From positions 1 to 30,468 of the IMG/VR virus record IMGVR_UViG_3300005260_000048: DNA of 30,468 nt. One strand, written 5' to 3'. Every line of letters begins with the position of its first letter. Positions within the stretch are counted from its first letter, which is position 1. This stretch comes from a virus. The notes below the pieces were generated by a model, which was given only the letters and a program-made list of their open reading frames with translations, searched no databases and was not told where the DNA came from. Shown here in pieces: positions 1 through 8,799 of the stretch. The position numbers and the translations under genes are program-made.

Positions 1-300
1 GTGTTCGGGTTCGGTGGATGTCGGATCGCCGATATAAGGGAAGTCGATTGGTACCGCAGAACAACACGTGAGTATGACTACGCCGTTGTGAGCTACTGGG
101 GCGTTACTTCCATCGGTAGTCGCACAGGGATTAGCAAGTACGAGGAGATTCCACCGAGCCAAGCTGGACCGGACTATCCCTACATCTGCACAGCCTGCGA
201 TACGCCCCTATGGTTCTGGTCAGACGTAATCGAGCACACAAAAGACGCACAAAGCGAGGAGGAGGCGCCGAACAGTCTATTTAAGAAGTTTCCTTGGTAA
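1..300 (+). CDS. hypothetical protein with a CxxC motif, possibly 5'-partial
   Basis: The frame is open from the first base of the window, where a GTG lies, to a TAA at 298-300, so the true start may be outside. The 99 visible residues are not recognised. The C-terminal half has a C-x2-C pair (YICTACDTP) followed by a histidine (VIEHTK), which could be half of a zinc-binding site. It is followed after 36 bases by another plus-strand gene that has its own ribosome binding site. Base composition is like the phage backbone rather than the GC-rich gene that follows. Function unknown. Confidence 0.5.
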   Translation: MFGFGGCRIADIREVDWYRRTTREYDYAVVSYWGVTSIGSRTGISKYEEIPPSQAGPDYPYICTACDTPLWFWSDVIEHTKDAQSEEEAPNSLFKKFPW

Positions 301-336
301 GATAAATCAAAAGTACGCATCAAAGGGGAAGTACCC

Positions 337-843
337 ATGGCATCACGTACGGTCCTTGTGTCGGACATCACCGGCCAGGACATCACTGAAGAAGAGCGCG
401 TCACGTGCATCATTCGGGAGCACCCCTCCATCGAGTCGCCAGTCAAGCTGGACGCGGCCGACAGCGAGCTGGAGGAGCTACGGAACAACCAGGCAGGCTT
501 CGCGATCATCGAGGTCGTGGACGGCGATGGTGAAGCCGAGCGCCTGGTGGTGTGGGTCGACACGTTCAACGGCCTCATCAACGGCGACGTGGACGAGCTG
601 CTCAGCAACGCCGAGAAGGCCACCGGTACAACGCGGGCACGCAAGGCCGGCGGCGAGCGCATCAACTACGGGACCATCGAGCACGCTGGAGAGGTGCACC
701 GCGGCAAGGTGACCGAGGAGGAAGCCAAGCTCGTGCGTGAGAACCTGGAGAAGGTGAACGAGCGGCTCGCCTCACTCGGTCAGCGCACCATCGACCCGAG
801 CGACCCGAAGATGGCCGAGAGGTACGGGTTCACGACCGAGTAA
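337..843 (+). CDS. GC-rich small protein, homologous at its N-terminus to the protein at 27656-27976
   Basis: 168 residues. The start is set by AAGGGGAAG 8 bases upstream of ATG. Residues 8-14 (SDITGQD) and the following pattern (I-R-x-H, P-x-x-LD, ELE-x-L, IEV-x-DGDG, VVWV) match the 106-residue protein encoded at 27656-27976, so the two share one N-terminal domain. The opening is faintly like the Lsr2 dimerisation domain (VxxxDxxG...LD), but this is only a resemblance. The C-terminal third (EHAGEVHRG, IDPSDPKMAERYGF) is of a type I associate with small actinobacterial proteins. Codons end mostly in G/C, unlike the flanking phage genes. A strong terminator follows immediately, so it looks like a self-contained acquired gene (moron). 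Function not established. Confidence 0.8.
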   Translation: MASRTVLVSDITGQDITEEERVTCIIREHPSIESPVKLDAADSELEELRNNQAGFAIIEVVDGDGEAERLVVWVDTFNGLINGDVDELLSNAEKATGTTRARKAGGERINYGTIEHAGEVHRGKVTEEEAKLVRENLEKVNERLASLGQRTIDPSDPKMAERYGFTTE

Positions 844-854
844 CCAACAAAGCG

Positions 855-886
855 AAGAGCGCCCGTAGAACGTGGGCGCTCTTTTG
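855..886 (+). terminator. rho-independent terminator
   Basis: Perfect 9-bp stem AGAGCGCCC (856-864) / GGGCGCTCT (874-882) with a 9-base loop, followed by a short T run. It lies 12 bases after the stop of the gene at 337-843 and separates it from the convergent lysis genes. Confidence 0.9.
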
Positions 887-956
887 CTATGGGCCTGACA
901 TCGTCGTGGTGTTCAAACACGGCTCAGACGCGAGCTGTGAAGCTCAGACGGCACCT

Positions 957-1139
957 TTATCGCTTCACAGCAGGCACGGCTACGTTCCACACGACCGACA
1001 CAGCCATGGCAAGTGCTGATAACACAGCGGCTTTGAGGGTACTCAAGTTAGTCACATTGGCTATGTTCGTTGACATCGCGGCTAAGAAAGCCTGTACGAA
1101 GGTCTTCACTGCTCTCACTAATACTTCTTTGCTATCCAT
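957..1139 (-). CDS. phage holin, r1t-type
   Basis: 60 residues. It is probably an inner-membrane pore former that times lysis and lets the adjacent endolysin reach the wall. The N-terminal RAVKTFVQAFLAA segment followed by a short polar turn and a second hydrophobic helix (LSALAMAVSVVWNVAV) is the arrangement of the r1t holin family. Two ATGs are possible. AAGGAG directly abuts the first (1145) but is correctly spaced for the second (1139), so 1139 is preferred. It lies 10 bases downstream of the endolysin gene in the same transcript. Confidence 0.8.
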   Translation of the reverse strand: MDSKEVLVRAVKTFVQAFLAAMSTNIANVTNLSTLKAAVLSALAMAVSVVWNVAVPAVKR

Positions 1140-1149
1140 GTTCATCTCC

Positions 1150-1836
1150 TTATTTAACTAGGTAGGTTCCAGGTTTAAGCACGGTCGGCTTAGCTGCCAG
1201 CGCTGCACTCACCTTCTTCTGACGATTCGTGTACTCCGTCGAGTGCGTCAGCGCATGAAACACTTCGTTCCACGGCTTACCGACAAACGACTTTAGTCCT
1301 GCGTCGTCGGCTGGTCGGCCGAGTAGTGCTTGATACATGTTAATGACGTCACCCTTGTTCATAGGTGCTTCCTCCTGTGAGTTACTTACTAATGGTCGTA
1401 GTACGCCGGTGATCGGTCGGTAATCCCATGCCCAGGTAGCCGGATGCGGCTTCTCCCCCGTACCGGAATCTTGCTGAATCATCGTGTAGGTCGAAGCGTT
1501 GTAGCTGTGCAGTACTCCAGTATGGCCGTACGGATTCTCATACTGGTTCGTGTAACCAGGAGCCGACGTCGGCCCACATACAAGGATGTCGCCCTGCTGG
1601 AGTGCCATGCCACGCTTGAACGGTATCTTCTGGAAGTACTTAGGATTAGCTGCAACGAAGAGGTCTTTGGCGTTGCCGTAGCCAATTAGAGTAGGCCAGC
1701 CAACTCCAGGGAATAGATGCTGAGCCCAATCTTTCGGGACATCGACACAATCGAAGTCACCCGATTTATCGATGTCCAGCGGTGGCCCGCTCGTTATCTG
1801 CTTTTCCCATGCTGCGTATTGTGTTGCTAGAGACAT
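1150..1836 (-). CDS. endolysin with CHAP-type peptidase domain and C-terminal DUF4214-like module
   Basis: 228 residues. Residues 20-145 look like a CHAP cysteine amidase/peptidase that cuts peptidoglycan. C30 sits in DCVDVPKDWAQ, H105 in YGHTGVL, and D123 follows a beta strand (MIQQDS), giving a plausible Cys-His-Asp site. Residues 159-207 (NKGDVINMYQALLGRPADDA...) resemble the DUF4214 module, which ends many secreted and cell-surface proteins and may bind the wall. There is no signal peptide, in keeping with release through the holin encoded just downstream. AGGAGG precedes the ATG. The catalytic assignment is by motif only. Confidence 0.85.
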   Translation of the reverse strand: MSLATQYAAWEKQITSGPPLDIDKSGDFDCVDVPKDWAQHLFPGVGWPTLIGYGNAKDLFVAANPKYFQKIPFKRGMALQQGDILVCGPTSAPGYTNQYENPYGHTGVLHSYNASTYTMIQQDSGTGEKPHPATWAWDYRPITGVLRPLVSNSQEEAPMNKGDVINMYQALLGRPADDAGLKSFVGKPWNEVFHALTHSTEYTNRQKKVSAALAAKPTVLKPGTYLVK

Positions 1837-1858
1837 TTATCCTCCTGAACTCATTTTC

Positions 1859-2458
1859 TCACAAAAGGTTCAACGTTAATAGCTTGCCTACGCCGAGTGA
1901 GAACACAGGAGTGTGAGCGGCCGGCTGAGGGTTTCCTGCTGGCGGTTGGGGATTACTAGTCGGTGGCTCTGGTGGCGCTGTAGGTGCCGGGGTCTTTGTT
2001 GGAGGGTTAGTCGATTGACGGGCTGGGACGGTAGCGGCCACAGACGGCTCTGGCTCCCTCTGTGCGGATGATGGCGCAGTACCACTCGTGCTCTGGTTAT
2101 CAGCTCCGCTTTGTCGTGCTGGAGCACTAGGAGCAAAGCTCGTATCCTTGATGCAGGCATTGAACTGTGCACGGGTAACGACGGCTGATCGGTCGCGACC
2201 AAGCAAGGCAAGCTGACATGTATTAATCTCAACTTGTTCCGCCTGCGTCTTGTGAACTCTATCGAGTGCTGCCTCTGTATCAGCGTGAGCCTGTCGCAGT
2301 GAGCCCTTCTGCTGATTGATGAGCGTGTTCAACTGAGCGATCTGTACGTTCTGTTGGCGCAAGATCTTGATGAGCGTAAAGGCTAGAACAAGAATCGCAG
2401 CGAATGTCACATAGGGCAGCACATCGATTGCTTGCTTTTTGATCTCACGTCGATTCAT
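1859..2458 (-). CDS. membrane protein with coiled coil and proline-rich tail, lysis region
   Basis: 199 residues. A short basic N-terminus (NRREIKKQ) is followed by one transmembrane helix (about 13-32, VLPYVTFAAILVLAFTLIKI), then a coiled-coil stretch (33-75), two cysteines (80 and 100) and a proline/threonine-rich tail from about 130. The topology (N-in, long exterior part) recalls i-spanin-like or Rz-like lysis accessories, or a wall-spanning protein, but I see no family-level match. Its ATG overlaps the upstream stop by 4 bases (ATGA), so the two are translationally coupled. It lies between that coiled-coil membrane protein and the endolysin gene. Confidence 0.75.
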   Translation of the reverse strand: MNRREIKKQAIDVLPYVTFAAILVLAFTLIKILRQQNVQIAQLNTLINQQKGSLRQAHADTEAALDRVHKTQAEQVEINTCQLALLGRDRSAVVTRAQFNACIKDTSFAPSAPARQSGADNQSTSGTAPSSAQREPEPSVAATVPARQSTNPPTKTPAPTAPPEPPTSNPQPPAGNPQPAAHTPVFSLGVGKLLTLNLL

Positions 2459-2727
2459 TTGCCGCCCCCTTGTGTGATAACCACCAGGGCGGCCACGACA
2501 GCACCGAGAGCAAGCAGGAGCTGTTTCACGACGTCCTTAGTCTGCTTGGAGTCAGATGGGGTCTTTTCAGTGCGCTTGTACTCCTCGACGGCGGTTCGGG
2601 CGATCTCTTGATCTCTCCGCCAGGTCTTCAGGTCTGTAACGTCAGCAATCACTTCACCTACCTCTTTTTTAACGGCCTTAATCTCTTTCAACAAGTCAGC
2701 ATTGGTTGGGTTCTTACGCTCAGCCAT
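2455..2727 (-). CDS. small coiled-coil protein with C-terminal membrane anchor (XhlA-like)
   Basis: 90 residues. A charged helical region (residues 8-60, heptad-like LLKEIKAVKKEVGEVIADV) is followed by one transmembrane helix (about 69-86, VVKQLLLALGAVVAALVVI). This layout matches phage hemolysin XhlA-like lysis accessory proteins. The upstream region lacks a clear Shine-Dalgarno sequence and contains a GC hairpin (GGGCC/GGCCC) instead. It overlaps the next gene by 4 bases. It probably assists the holin. Confidence 0.7.
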   Translation of the reverse strand: MAERKNPTNADLLKEIKAVKKEVGEVIADVTDLKTWRRDQEIARTAVEEYKRTEKTPSDSKQTKDVVKQLLLALGAVVAALVVITQGGGK

Positions 2728-2834
2728 CGACTTGTATCAACTAAGGGCGGGCCTTCTGGGGCCCACCACACCGTTCTGTTAATAATGCCATGCCTTCAAT
2801 ATAAAGCAGATACTGCAATCAATAAAGCTAAAGT

Positions 2835-3512
2835 TTAGTTATGCCCCAGGATTATAAGCTCTGAGCCTATGGCGAAATCACCCGTACCGGTGTTCACCAG
2901 ATCCACCTGTGAGATCTGCGCCGAGGTATTAACCCACTTTCCACGGAAGTCGAAGCTCGTAGGTCTACTTGAGGCAGCACCGTTTTGCCCGATACCTTGG
3001 CCCGCGATAAGCTTTGCCTGCGCGAGAATATTCAGAACGTCAAAGCTGCAACATTGGTTAGCTGATACGGTGGCGCCAACGACCATTGATGTTTGTGAGA
3101 CGTTTCCAGACCAGGCGCCGCCATCCGATGACGACCAGTCGGCATAGTTAGTGCCGGTATCGCCATTAAAGCGTATACGCATGTTTATTTGGCCGCTGTT
3201 CAAAGCGGTAGCCATTATCTTCAGATGGTTGCGTGCTGGCAGTGAAGAGATAGATAAGGTATCGCCTGCGGAAGTCAGTGTTAACCGGCCAATCTCCTCC
3301 CACCAGACGCCAGCACCCGAACCACCGAAATCAATCTTAGGTGCAGTGACGGCAGTATTAGCTAGCTTGGCAGTCGTTACGGCAGCGTTCGCCAAGTTGG
3401 CAGTCTCGATGTTCCCGTTTATGACGGCAGCCAGCTGGTTAACTGGAGTATTGATGTCAGCGGCATCGATTGTCTCGCCATCGGATGATTGACTTGGTGA
3501 GATTGTTCCCAT
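2835..3512 (-). CDS. tail fibre / receptor-binding type virion protein
   Basis: 225 residues. The N-terminus contains the fibre-like repeat ETANLANAAVTTAKLANTAV, a heptad-like pattern common at the base of trimeric phage fibres. The rest is beta-rich, with many S/T/G/N residues and no catalytic motif, and ends in a likely globular tip. Its ATG overlaps the stop of the ejection-protein gene by one base (TAATG), with GGAGG upstream. It is the last virion gene before the lysis genes. A role in host binding is inferred. Confidence 0.7.
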   Translation of the reverse strand: MGTISPSQSSDGETIDAADINTPVNQLAAVINGNIETANLANAAVTTAKLANTAVTAPKIDFGGSGAGVWWEEIGRLTLTSAGDTLSISSLPARNHLKIMATALNSGQINMRIRFNGDTGTNYADWSSSDGGAWSGNVSQTSMVVGATVSANQCCSFDVLNILAQAKLIAGQGIGQNGAASSRPTSFDFRGKWVNTSAQISQVDLVNTGTGDFAIGSELIILGHN

Positions 3513-5416
3513 TACATAGTGCCTCCTAAAGCACTTACTAGATCTGAGGCACTTGTCGACGGCCCGGAATAACTGACGATCGGTGTGAAGAAGCCGCGGA
3601 GGTTAGCAAGCTTTGTCGCTTGCGCTTGCGGGGAGTCGCCAGGCTGCGGCAAATAGGTCTGTTCATAGAAGCGCTCTTCACTCGGTGGCATGGCTGCTCC
3701 GGTGTTGATGCGGGCAACCGAGTTAAGAATGTTGTGTGTCAGCGCCCGATACTGACTGGTGCCAAGCGCACCACTCTCAAATCCGCCTACAAGCGGCAAC
3801 CCTTGCCCTGGTGCAGCATTCTTATTAACTACGCCAGGACTACCACCAAGCATCTGCTCAAGCTGTGCAATTGACTGCAAACCACCAACCGCCTGAGAGT
3901 ATTGCGCGGCCGACGGCTTTGAATAACCAGGAGACCCGTTGCCGCTGGGGTTCAACTTCTGCATAGCCTGGACAATGTTCAAATAATCGCTGACATCCTT
4001 CGCCTTGCCGCCGTTCGCAATGATGTGCTCTATGGTCGTTTGCGCGTTGGTAGGATTGAAAGGGCTTGATGGGTCGAGGCCACCGCCGGCCGCTGCTCCT
4101 GGCGAGGTAGGACTACCGGGGATCATGCCAGTTTCGGGCGGCATCTGACCGGCATTTGGCGTACCAGTGGGCTTGGACGATTCAGCCTGCAACGCGCCAA
4201 CTGGTAGTGCCCGACCGGCGATTTCCTTTGCACCAAATGCATTCTTGGCCTCATTCGGTGCAGCTTTTTGTAGCAGAGAGCCAGCAACAGACTTTCCAGC
4301 CTGTGCGGTGTCGTTACTTCGCAGGAAGCCGAACACACCACCACCGCCCTGGCTCTGGTCGGTAACAGCCTTATTCGCACCTACTAAGAATTCTTTCGCT
4401 TTGGCGAGATCAGCATATGAGCGATTAGCTTTGGTGATGCCGGGTGCTAGCTTCTCTGTTGCGTTCGTCAGCACGTCGCGGAAGTTGCGAGCTGCGAGCT
4501 GCTTTGCGGCGAGGGCCGTGCTTGGATTCTGGTTGAAGTTAATAACCTGCTTGTCTAGGCCGCGACGGAAGTTGACGACGCTCTTCACGTCGCTCGTTTG
4601 CTTGAGGAAGTTATCTGCTAATGTCGTCGCCTTCTTAAGAGTTAGTTCATCCACACCAGGCTGTTCACTAATGCTCTTAAGAAAGTCCTGCGCGATAGAC
4701 TCGCGTTGAGCGGGCTTCAGAACAGCATTGTTAGTCATGAGGTGCGTATCAATGTTCTGACCGTGCGTCGCCAGCGCGTCCTCTACTGCCTTCACTCGCG
4801 CTTCTGGTGAACCAGGCTTGATTCCCTCGCTCTTGAGGGTCTGCCTGATAGCTGCACTGTCATAGAAGCCCAGCGGCTGAGAACCTGCCGCCTTCTCTCC
4901 GATACCGAAGCCACCAGCTCGGGCTTCCGTCTGAGCGCCCTTGTTGGCTATGAACTGTCTGAGTGCACTTGGAGCAGTCCCCTTCTCACCAGCAGTCGCT
5001 AGCGCGTCGGCAAGACCTGCTCCACCTTTAAGTGCACGAGCTCCACCTATGACGGCCTTCCCGAGCCGTATCGGGCCAGCGGAAAGCGCACCCTGTTCGA
5101 GGGCCTGGCCGACCACGCCGCTCCCAAGACCCTTACCTTCAACCTTGTTCTCAACGACCTTGCCGGTAGCACCACCGGCAGCTCCACCAAGGAGCGCACC
5201 AAGTAGGCCACCAACAGCCGTACCAACGCCTGGAAGCACGGCGGTTCCCGCCAGTGCTCCACCGGCAGCTCCACCCGCCGCACCACCACCAATGCCGCCG
5301 ATAGTCGGGAACATGTGGGTTAAGAAGTTGCCACCAGATCTTTTTCGTGGATCAACATATGCAACTGGTGATACTGCATCATTGAATCCTGCTTTGTCGA
5401 AGCCCTCAAGTCTCAT
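3512..5416 (-). CDS. internal virion / DNA ejection protein with glycine-zipper region
   Basis: 634 residues from the ATG at 5416, chosen because it follows the previous stop and has GGGGGA upstream; the longer frame would overlap the previous gene heavily. Residues about 35-80 are an alternating Gly/Ala hydrophobic region (GGAAGGAAGGALAG...) typical of glycine-zipper membrane-inserting segments. A long helical middle follows (residues about 140-360), then a Gly/Pro linker and a conserved-looking C-terminus (RINTGAAMPPSEERFYEQTY). Internal proteins of short-tailed phages leave the head and form a channel across the envelope during ejection. That role is inferred from position between nozzle/fibre genes and from the glycine zipper. 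Confidence 0.7.
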   Translation of the reverse strand: MRLEGFDKAGFNDAVSPVAYVDPRKRSGGNFLTHMFPTIGGIGGGAAGGAAGGALAGTAVLPGVGTAVGGLLGALLGGAAGGATGKVVENKVEGKGLGSGVVGQALEQGALSAGPIRLGKAVIGGARALKGGAGLADALATAGEKGTAPSALRQFIANKGAQTEARAGGFGIGEKAAGSQPLGFYDSAAIRQTLKSEGIKPGSPEARVKAVEDALATHGQNIDTHLMTNNAVLKPAQRESIAQDFLKSISEQPGVDELTLKKATTLADNFLKQTSDVKSVVNFRRGLDKQVINFNQNPSTALAAKQLAARNFRDVLTNATEKLAPGITKANRSYADLAKAKEFLVGANKAVTDQSQGGGGVFGFLRSNDTAQAGKSVAGSLLQKAAPNEAKNAFGAKEIAGRALPVGALQAESSKPTGTPNAGQMPPETGMIPGSPTSPGAAAGGGLDPSSPFNPTNAQTTIEHIIANGGKAKDVSDYLNIVQAMQKLNPSGNGSPGYSKPSAAQYSQAVGGLQSIAQLEQMLGGSPGVVNKNAAPGQGLPLVGGFESGALGTSQYRALTHNILNSVARINTGAAMPPSEERFYEQTYLPQPGDSPQAQATKLANLRGFFTPIVSYSGPSTSASDLVSALGGTM

Positions 5417-5420
5417 AATT

Positions 5421-6149
5421 TTAGGTCCCCCAGAATAATGGGCTAAATTCTTGTTGCAGTGCCTCAGGATGCTTGTTGTACCAAGCCTGATTGGCCCGAA
5501 TCTGGTTGTAGGCTTGCTTCGCGTACGTGTCACCCTGCGAGGCCATCTGATGTAGCAGCGTGCCGATAGGAACCTTGTTCATGCTTGCGTACGAGGCTGC
5601 GCTTATTGCCTTGCCGGTTGAATCACTGAAGTTGAAGCCACCGTTCGGGCGTTTAATCATCATGGCAGCCGGCGTTACGGGTGCTGCTGCGGAACCACCG
5701 CCACCACCATAGAGCGATGACATAAGCGCGTCCTGCTTAGCTTGTGCCCGCTGCTGTGCGGCTAGTTGTTCACGTTGGAAGTCGAGCTGTTGCTGTTGCT
5801 GTTGTGTACCCAGCGCAGTCTTGCGTTGGTCAATGCCGAGGTTGTTAAGCGAATCAAGCAATGAGGTCTTCTGGTTTGTGTAGGCTTGCTTAGTCTTGGC
5901 GACAGCTGGAAGGAAGTTGCTCGCCGTATAGGTAGCCTGTTCGCTCAGCGGTATCCCAGAAAAGCCCATGCCCCGATCGCGTGCACCGTTCGTGATGTCG
6001 TTAAACGCCTGGTCTTTGGTCGCGTTGAGCCCCGAGATGTCAGCGTTTTCCTGTCCCGGCAATGCCGCGATCTGCTGGTTAATCAGCTTCCTCGAAGGGT
6101 TATACGAGGCATCTAGACTTTTTATAATCTGGTCGAGTGTCTGAGCCAA
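5421..6149 (-). CDS. internal virion protein, Q-rich coiled coil
   Basis: 242 residues. The N-terminal half is helical (ARDRGMGFSGIPLSEQATY, KTKQAYTNQKTSLLDSLN). A glutamine run (QQQQQQ near residue 120) follows in a predicted coiled coil, then a Gly run (GGGGGS) and a C-terminal domain. Proteins with this layout lie in the ejection gene block of short-tailed phages. It ends 4 bases before the preferred start of the 634-residue ejection protein. It is probably one of the internal core proteins; specific function unknown. Confidence 0.65.
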   Translation of the reverse strand: MAQTLDQIIKSLDASYNPSRKLINQQIAALPGQENADISGLNATKDQAFNDITNGARDRGMGFSGIPLSEQATYTASNFLPAVAKTKQAYTNQKTSLLDSLNNLGIDQRKTALGTQQQQQQLDFQREQLAAQQRAQAKQDALMSSLYGGGGGSAAAPVTPAAMMIKRPNGGFNFSDSTGKAISAASYASMNKVPIGTLLHQMASQGDTYAKQAYNQIRANQAWYNKHPEALQQEFSPLFWGT

Positions 6150-6211
6150 GAACTACACCGACACCTACCCTAATAGCTAAATAATACCATTAAGGATAGT
6201 AGAATCAAATA

Positions 6212-6826
6212 CTAGTTTGTCGACTCCTGCAAAATGTAGTACTTCACGGATTGCGACGATACGGTGCCTCCTGGCACGATTCTTGTCAGATAGATATTCG
6301 TCGCATCCGACGACACGAATGTCATGTCAGTAATCACGCCCGTGCTGCTGCTCACTCCGATGCTAGGACAGAGGTTGAACGACGAGCCAAACTGTACAGT
6401 GCCCATCACAATAGGCGTGAAAGATAATCCGTGGGCTATTGTCTTGGTGCTGCTTGACGTGCCGGATGACGGTATGGTTCCGGTGTCCGTAGCGACAATC
6501 TTAAAGACATCCTGTGCGCTGTTGAATACCAGATCGCTATTGCTTCCCGTCACCGCATCCTTGCCGGTCTTTGCTACCTTCAAGACAGGATTATTATTTG
6601 CGTCAATGTAGGCAGCGATACTTACGGCACCGGTCGTATCTTTCATAAGTATCCCGGTGCCTAGATTGTTCGGCAACTTACCTTGTATGAAGGTCGGCGT
6701 ACCAACAGGGCCATTAAAGGTCTTGGTCACCGCTTCGTTGTCAAGCTGCGCGAAGTTGTTGTTGATGGTCGCCAGCGCTTGCTCCCAATTAGTACCCGAC
6801 TGGATAGGTGAAAAGAGGTTAGGCAT
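6212..6826 (-). CDS. tail fibre-like protein
   Basis: 204 residues. The N-terminus (SGTNWEQALATINNNFAQLDN) is typical of phage fibre or tail-spike attachment segments. A beta-rich body follows with repeated S/T/G turns (SSGTSSSTKTIAHGL...). No enzymatic motif is seen. Its ATG overlaps the stop of the nozzle gene by one base (TAATG), so it is translationally coupled to it. A likely role is fibre or tail appendage. Confidence 0.7.
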   Translation of the reverse strand: MPNLFSPIQSGTNWEQALATINNNFAQLDNEAVTKTFNGPVGTPTFIQGKLPNNLGTGILMKDTTGAVSIAAYIDANNNPVLKVAKTGKDAVTGSNSDLVFNSAQDVFKIVATDTGTIPSSGTSSSTKTIAHGLSFTPIVMGTVQFGSSFNLCPSIGVSSSTGVITDMTFVSSDATNIYLTRIVPGGTVSSQSVKYYILQESTN

Positions 6827-8799
6827 TAGATTAACCTCTGTGTTTCTATGGTTAATACGTGGCCGTCAAAGCTGATGGGCTCACGAGCAGCGTGGTGAGC
6901 GTATCGAATCTGGAGACGTCGCCATTCACCGTTAATCCGAAGGCTACTATCCATAGGGTTCAGCTGTTTTGATGACCCATATACCGAGCCATCGCCCCAC
7001 CTGACACCTGATCCGAACTTCGGCCCCGTTGCCTGCACCGATACGATGGTAGCGGTAAAGACGTCTCTGTAATCGACGGCATACCCTACCTCGACGCTAT
7101 AGTTGCCAGATTGCGCAGTAAAGTGTGGCCTGTACATCGGTGCGCGTTTCAGCTGGGCCGGCGTCTCATAGTGTTCATAACGTGTGCGCAGCTCGTACGT
7201 CAGCGGCTCACCCATGTTCGTGTAGTCATTGGTGCTCTGCTCGGCGAGCATCAGCATGCCCACACGATTAGAGGCAAGCAAGAAGTAATCGTTAGTATCA
7301 AAGCGTGAGTAGGTTCCACCGACATACATATTGAGGTCTTTGCTTTCCCATATATCGTACGCGATGTTGTACACCAGGCAGGCACTGTTTATTGCACTAC
7401 CGTTCTCGGTATAGAAGACGTACAGTCGGTTGTTGCGCAGCTCCAATACCGTGTTTTCCTTCTTGAGTATGCCTGTCCACGTATCAAGGACGTCTTCGGC
7501 GATGTTCTTCTCTTGCGTGCCGTTGAACTGGTAAATGCCGTCGTCTGAAGCTATGTAGGCGAAATTCTGATCGAAGGCCACCGACTCCTGGCTGTACGTG
7601 CCCTTCTGGCCCACGGCGTTGTCGAGGCGGAAGGTGGCGTTTTCCGATCCATAGAGCACATACTTATCGTTGCGCGTACAGAAGTACAGGTTGCCCATGA
7701 TGTTGAACTCGGCTTTCACCGGATCGCTGGTCTTAGGCGCGGGAACGTAGAAGAAATCGGTACTGGTGAAGGTCTCGTATATACCAAAGTTGGTGTAAAA
7801 GACCTTCTCTGGGTCATCCGATGACACATAGAACACCACTCCCTTGTGCTGGATGATGCCAGCGGCGTTTTCTGGAGCAGTCGTTACCTCAGCGGCACTT
7901 GTAAAGTCATACTTGCGCGGCTTCTGCTGTCCAGTGACGTAATACAGCACGTCACTGACAAACTCGAAGCGGCAATAGGTAGATGCTCCACTGAGCCCAC
8001 TATCAACGAGCGTCGTGGCACCCGTGGTTTCGTCAACTGAGTAGACGTTCGTGCTATGCGCGAAGAACGTATAACTGGCACCGTTCGGCCTGCGGATACG
8101 AATCGAGCCAATACAACCACTAGCCGTCGCCGTCGAGAGTCTGACGTTCAAGGCGTAGCTCTGGCTGGTCCACGTGCTACCGGAGGTGGTGCTGGTCTCA
8201 CCGGTTGACGCTGATGTCGTGCTGCTCACCGAGTAGCTGCCACTGCCGCCGGCCTGGACGTAGCCCACGATCCAGTAGCTCGTGCCGTTGACGATGGATG
8301 GGCAGGTGATGAACCTCCCCATGCAGTACGCGTAGCTGCTGGTCACTACCGAAGCCTTGATGGTGGTGCTTGCCAGCTCGATGCTGGGACCACCGTTGTC
8401 ACTGTAGAGCGCTAGCACTATCGTGCCGGTGGCGCCGGACGCGTTCTTGATGTTCGCCTCTAGACCAGTCAGGTTGCCGTCTGCGACCGCGGTGACCTTC
8501 TGGGCGAACCAGTTGCTTACCCCAAAGCTGACGTCACCCGCGCCGCTCGTCGAGGTGACAGAAGCGTTCACAGTCTCGCCAATAGGGATACTGAATAGAT
8601 CCGTCCCCTTGCGGGTGGTCCACTCACCTATACGTGTCTCACGGGCATCAGTGACATAACGCCACTGATTAGTAGGCATGTCATCGTTGCTCAGGTTGGT
8701 GTTGAAACCTTTAATGTATTCGCAGTCCTTAGTGACTGTCTTGGTGGTCGTCACCTTTGGCACGTTCACCGGCCGACGAAGACGTGAACGGCTATACAT
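6826..8799 (-). CDS. tail nozzle / tail tube protein (P22 gp10-, T7 gp12-like)
   Basis: 657 residues. The N-terminal segment (CEYIKGFNTNLSNDDMPTNQWRYVTDARETRIGEWTTRKGTDLF) is of the kind that opens podovirus nozzle or DNA-stabilisation proteins. The body has beta-propeller-like repeats, e.g. GIIQHKGVVFYV, MGNLYFCTRNDKYVLYGS and FAYIASDDGIYQFNG. Residues about 70-225 look like an inserted S/T-rich beta domain. It would form the distal tube below the adaptor encoded immediately upstream, which it overlaps by 8 bases. The size matches tail tubular protein B-type proteins. Confidence 0.75.
   Translation of the reverse strand: MYSRSRLRRPVNVPKVTTTKTVTKDCEYIKGFNTNLSNDDMPTNQWRYVTDARETRIGEWTTRKGTDLFSIPIGETVNASVTSTSGAGDVSFGVSNWFAQKVTAVADGNLTGLEANIKNASGATGTIVLALYSDNGGPSIELASTTIKASVVTSSYAYCMGRFITCPSIVNGTSYWIVGYVQAGGSGSYSVSSTTSASTGETSTTSGSTWTSQSYALNVRLSTATASGCIGSIRIRRPNGASYTFFAHSTNVYSVDETTGATTLVDSGLSGASTYCRFEFVSDVLYYVTGQQKPRKYDFTSAAEVTTAPENAAGIIQHKGVVFYVSSDDPEKVFYTNFGIYETFTSTDFFYVPAPKTSDPVKAEFNIMGNLYFCTRNDKYVLYGSENATFRLDNAVGQKGTYSQESVAFDQNFAYIASDDGIYQFNGTQEKNIAEDVLDTWTGILKKENTVLELRNNRLYVFYTENGSAINSACLVYNIAYDIWESKDLNMYVGGTYSRFDTNDYFLLASNRVGMLMLAEQSTNDYTNMGEPLTYELRTRYEHYETPAQLKRAPMYRPHFTAQSGNYSVEVGYAVDYRDVFTATIVSVQATGPKFGSGVRWGDGSVYGSSKQLNPMDSSLRINGEWRRLQIRYAHHAAREPISFDGHVLTIETQRLI

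Noticed and set aside
2728-2834. Promoter before the lysis genes (TTTATT-17-TATATT)
   Set aside because: The -35 matches only half of the consensus and AT-rich chance matches are common; there is only a weak GGGCC/GGCCC hairpin.
4167-5438. Long plus-strand open frames opposite the ejection protein gene
   Set aside because: They mirror the GC-rich coding of the real minus-strand gene and give Pro/Ala/Arg-rich, motif-free products without ribosome sites.
3512-5533. Longer start for the ejection protein at 5533
   Set aside because: It would overlap the 242-residue gene by over 110 bases; ATG 5416 follows that stop directly and has a ribosome site.
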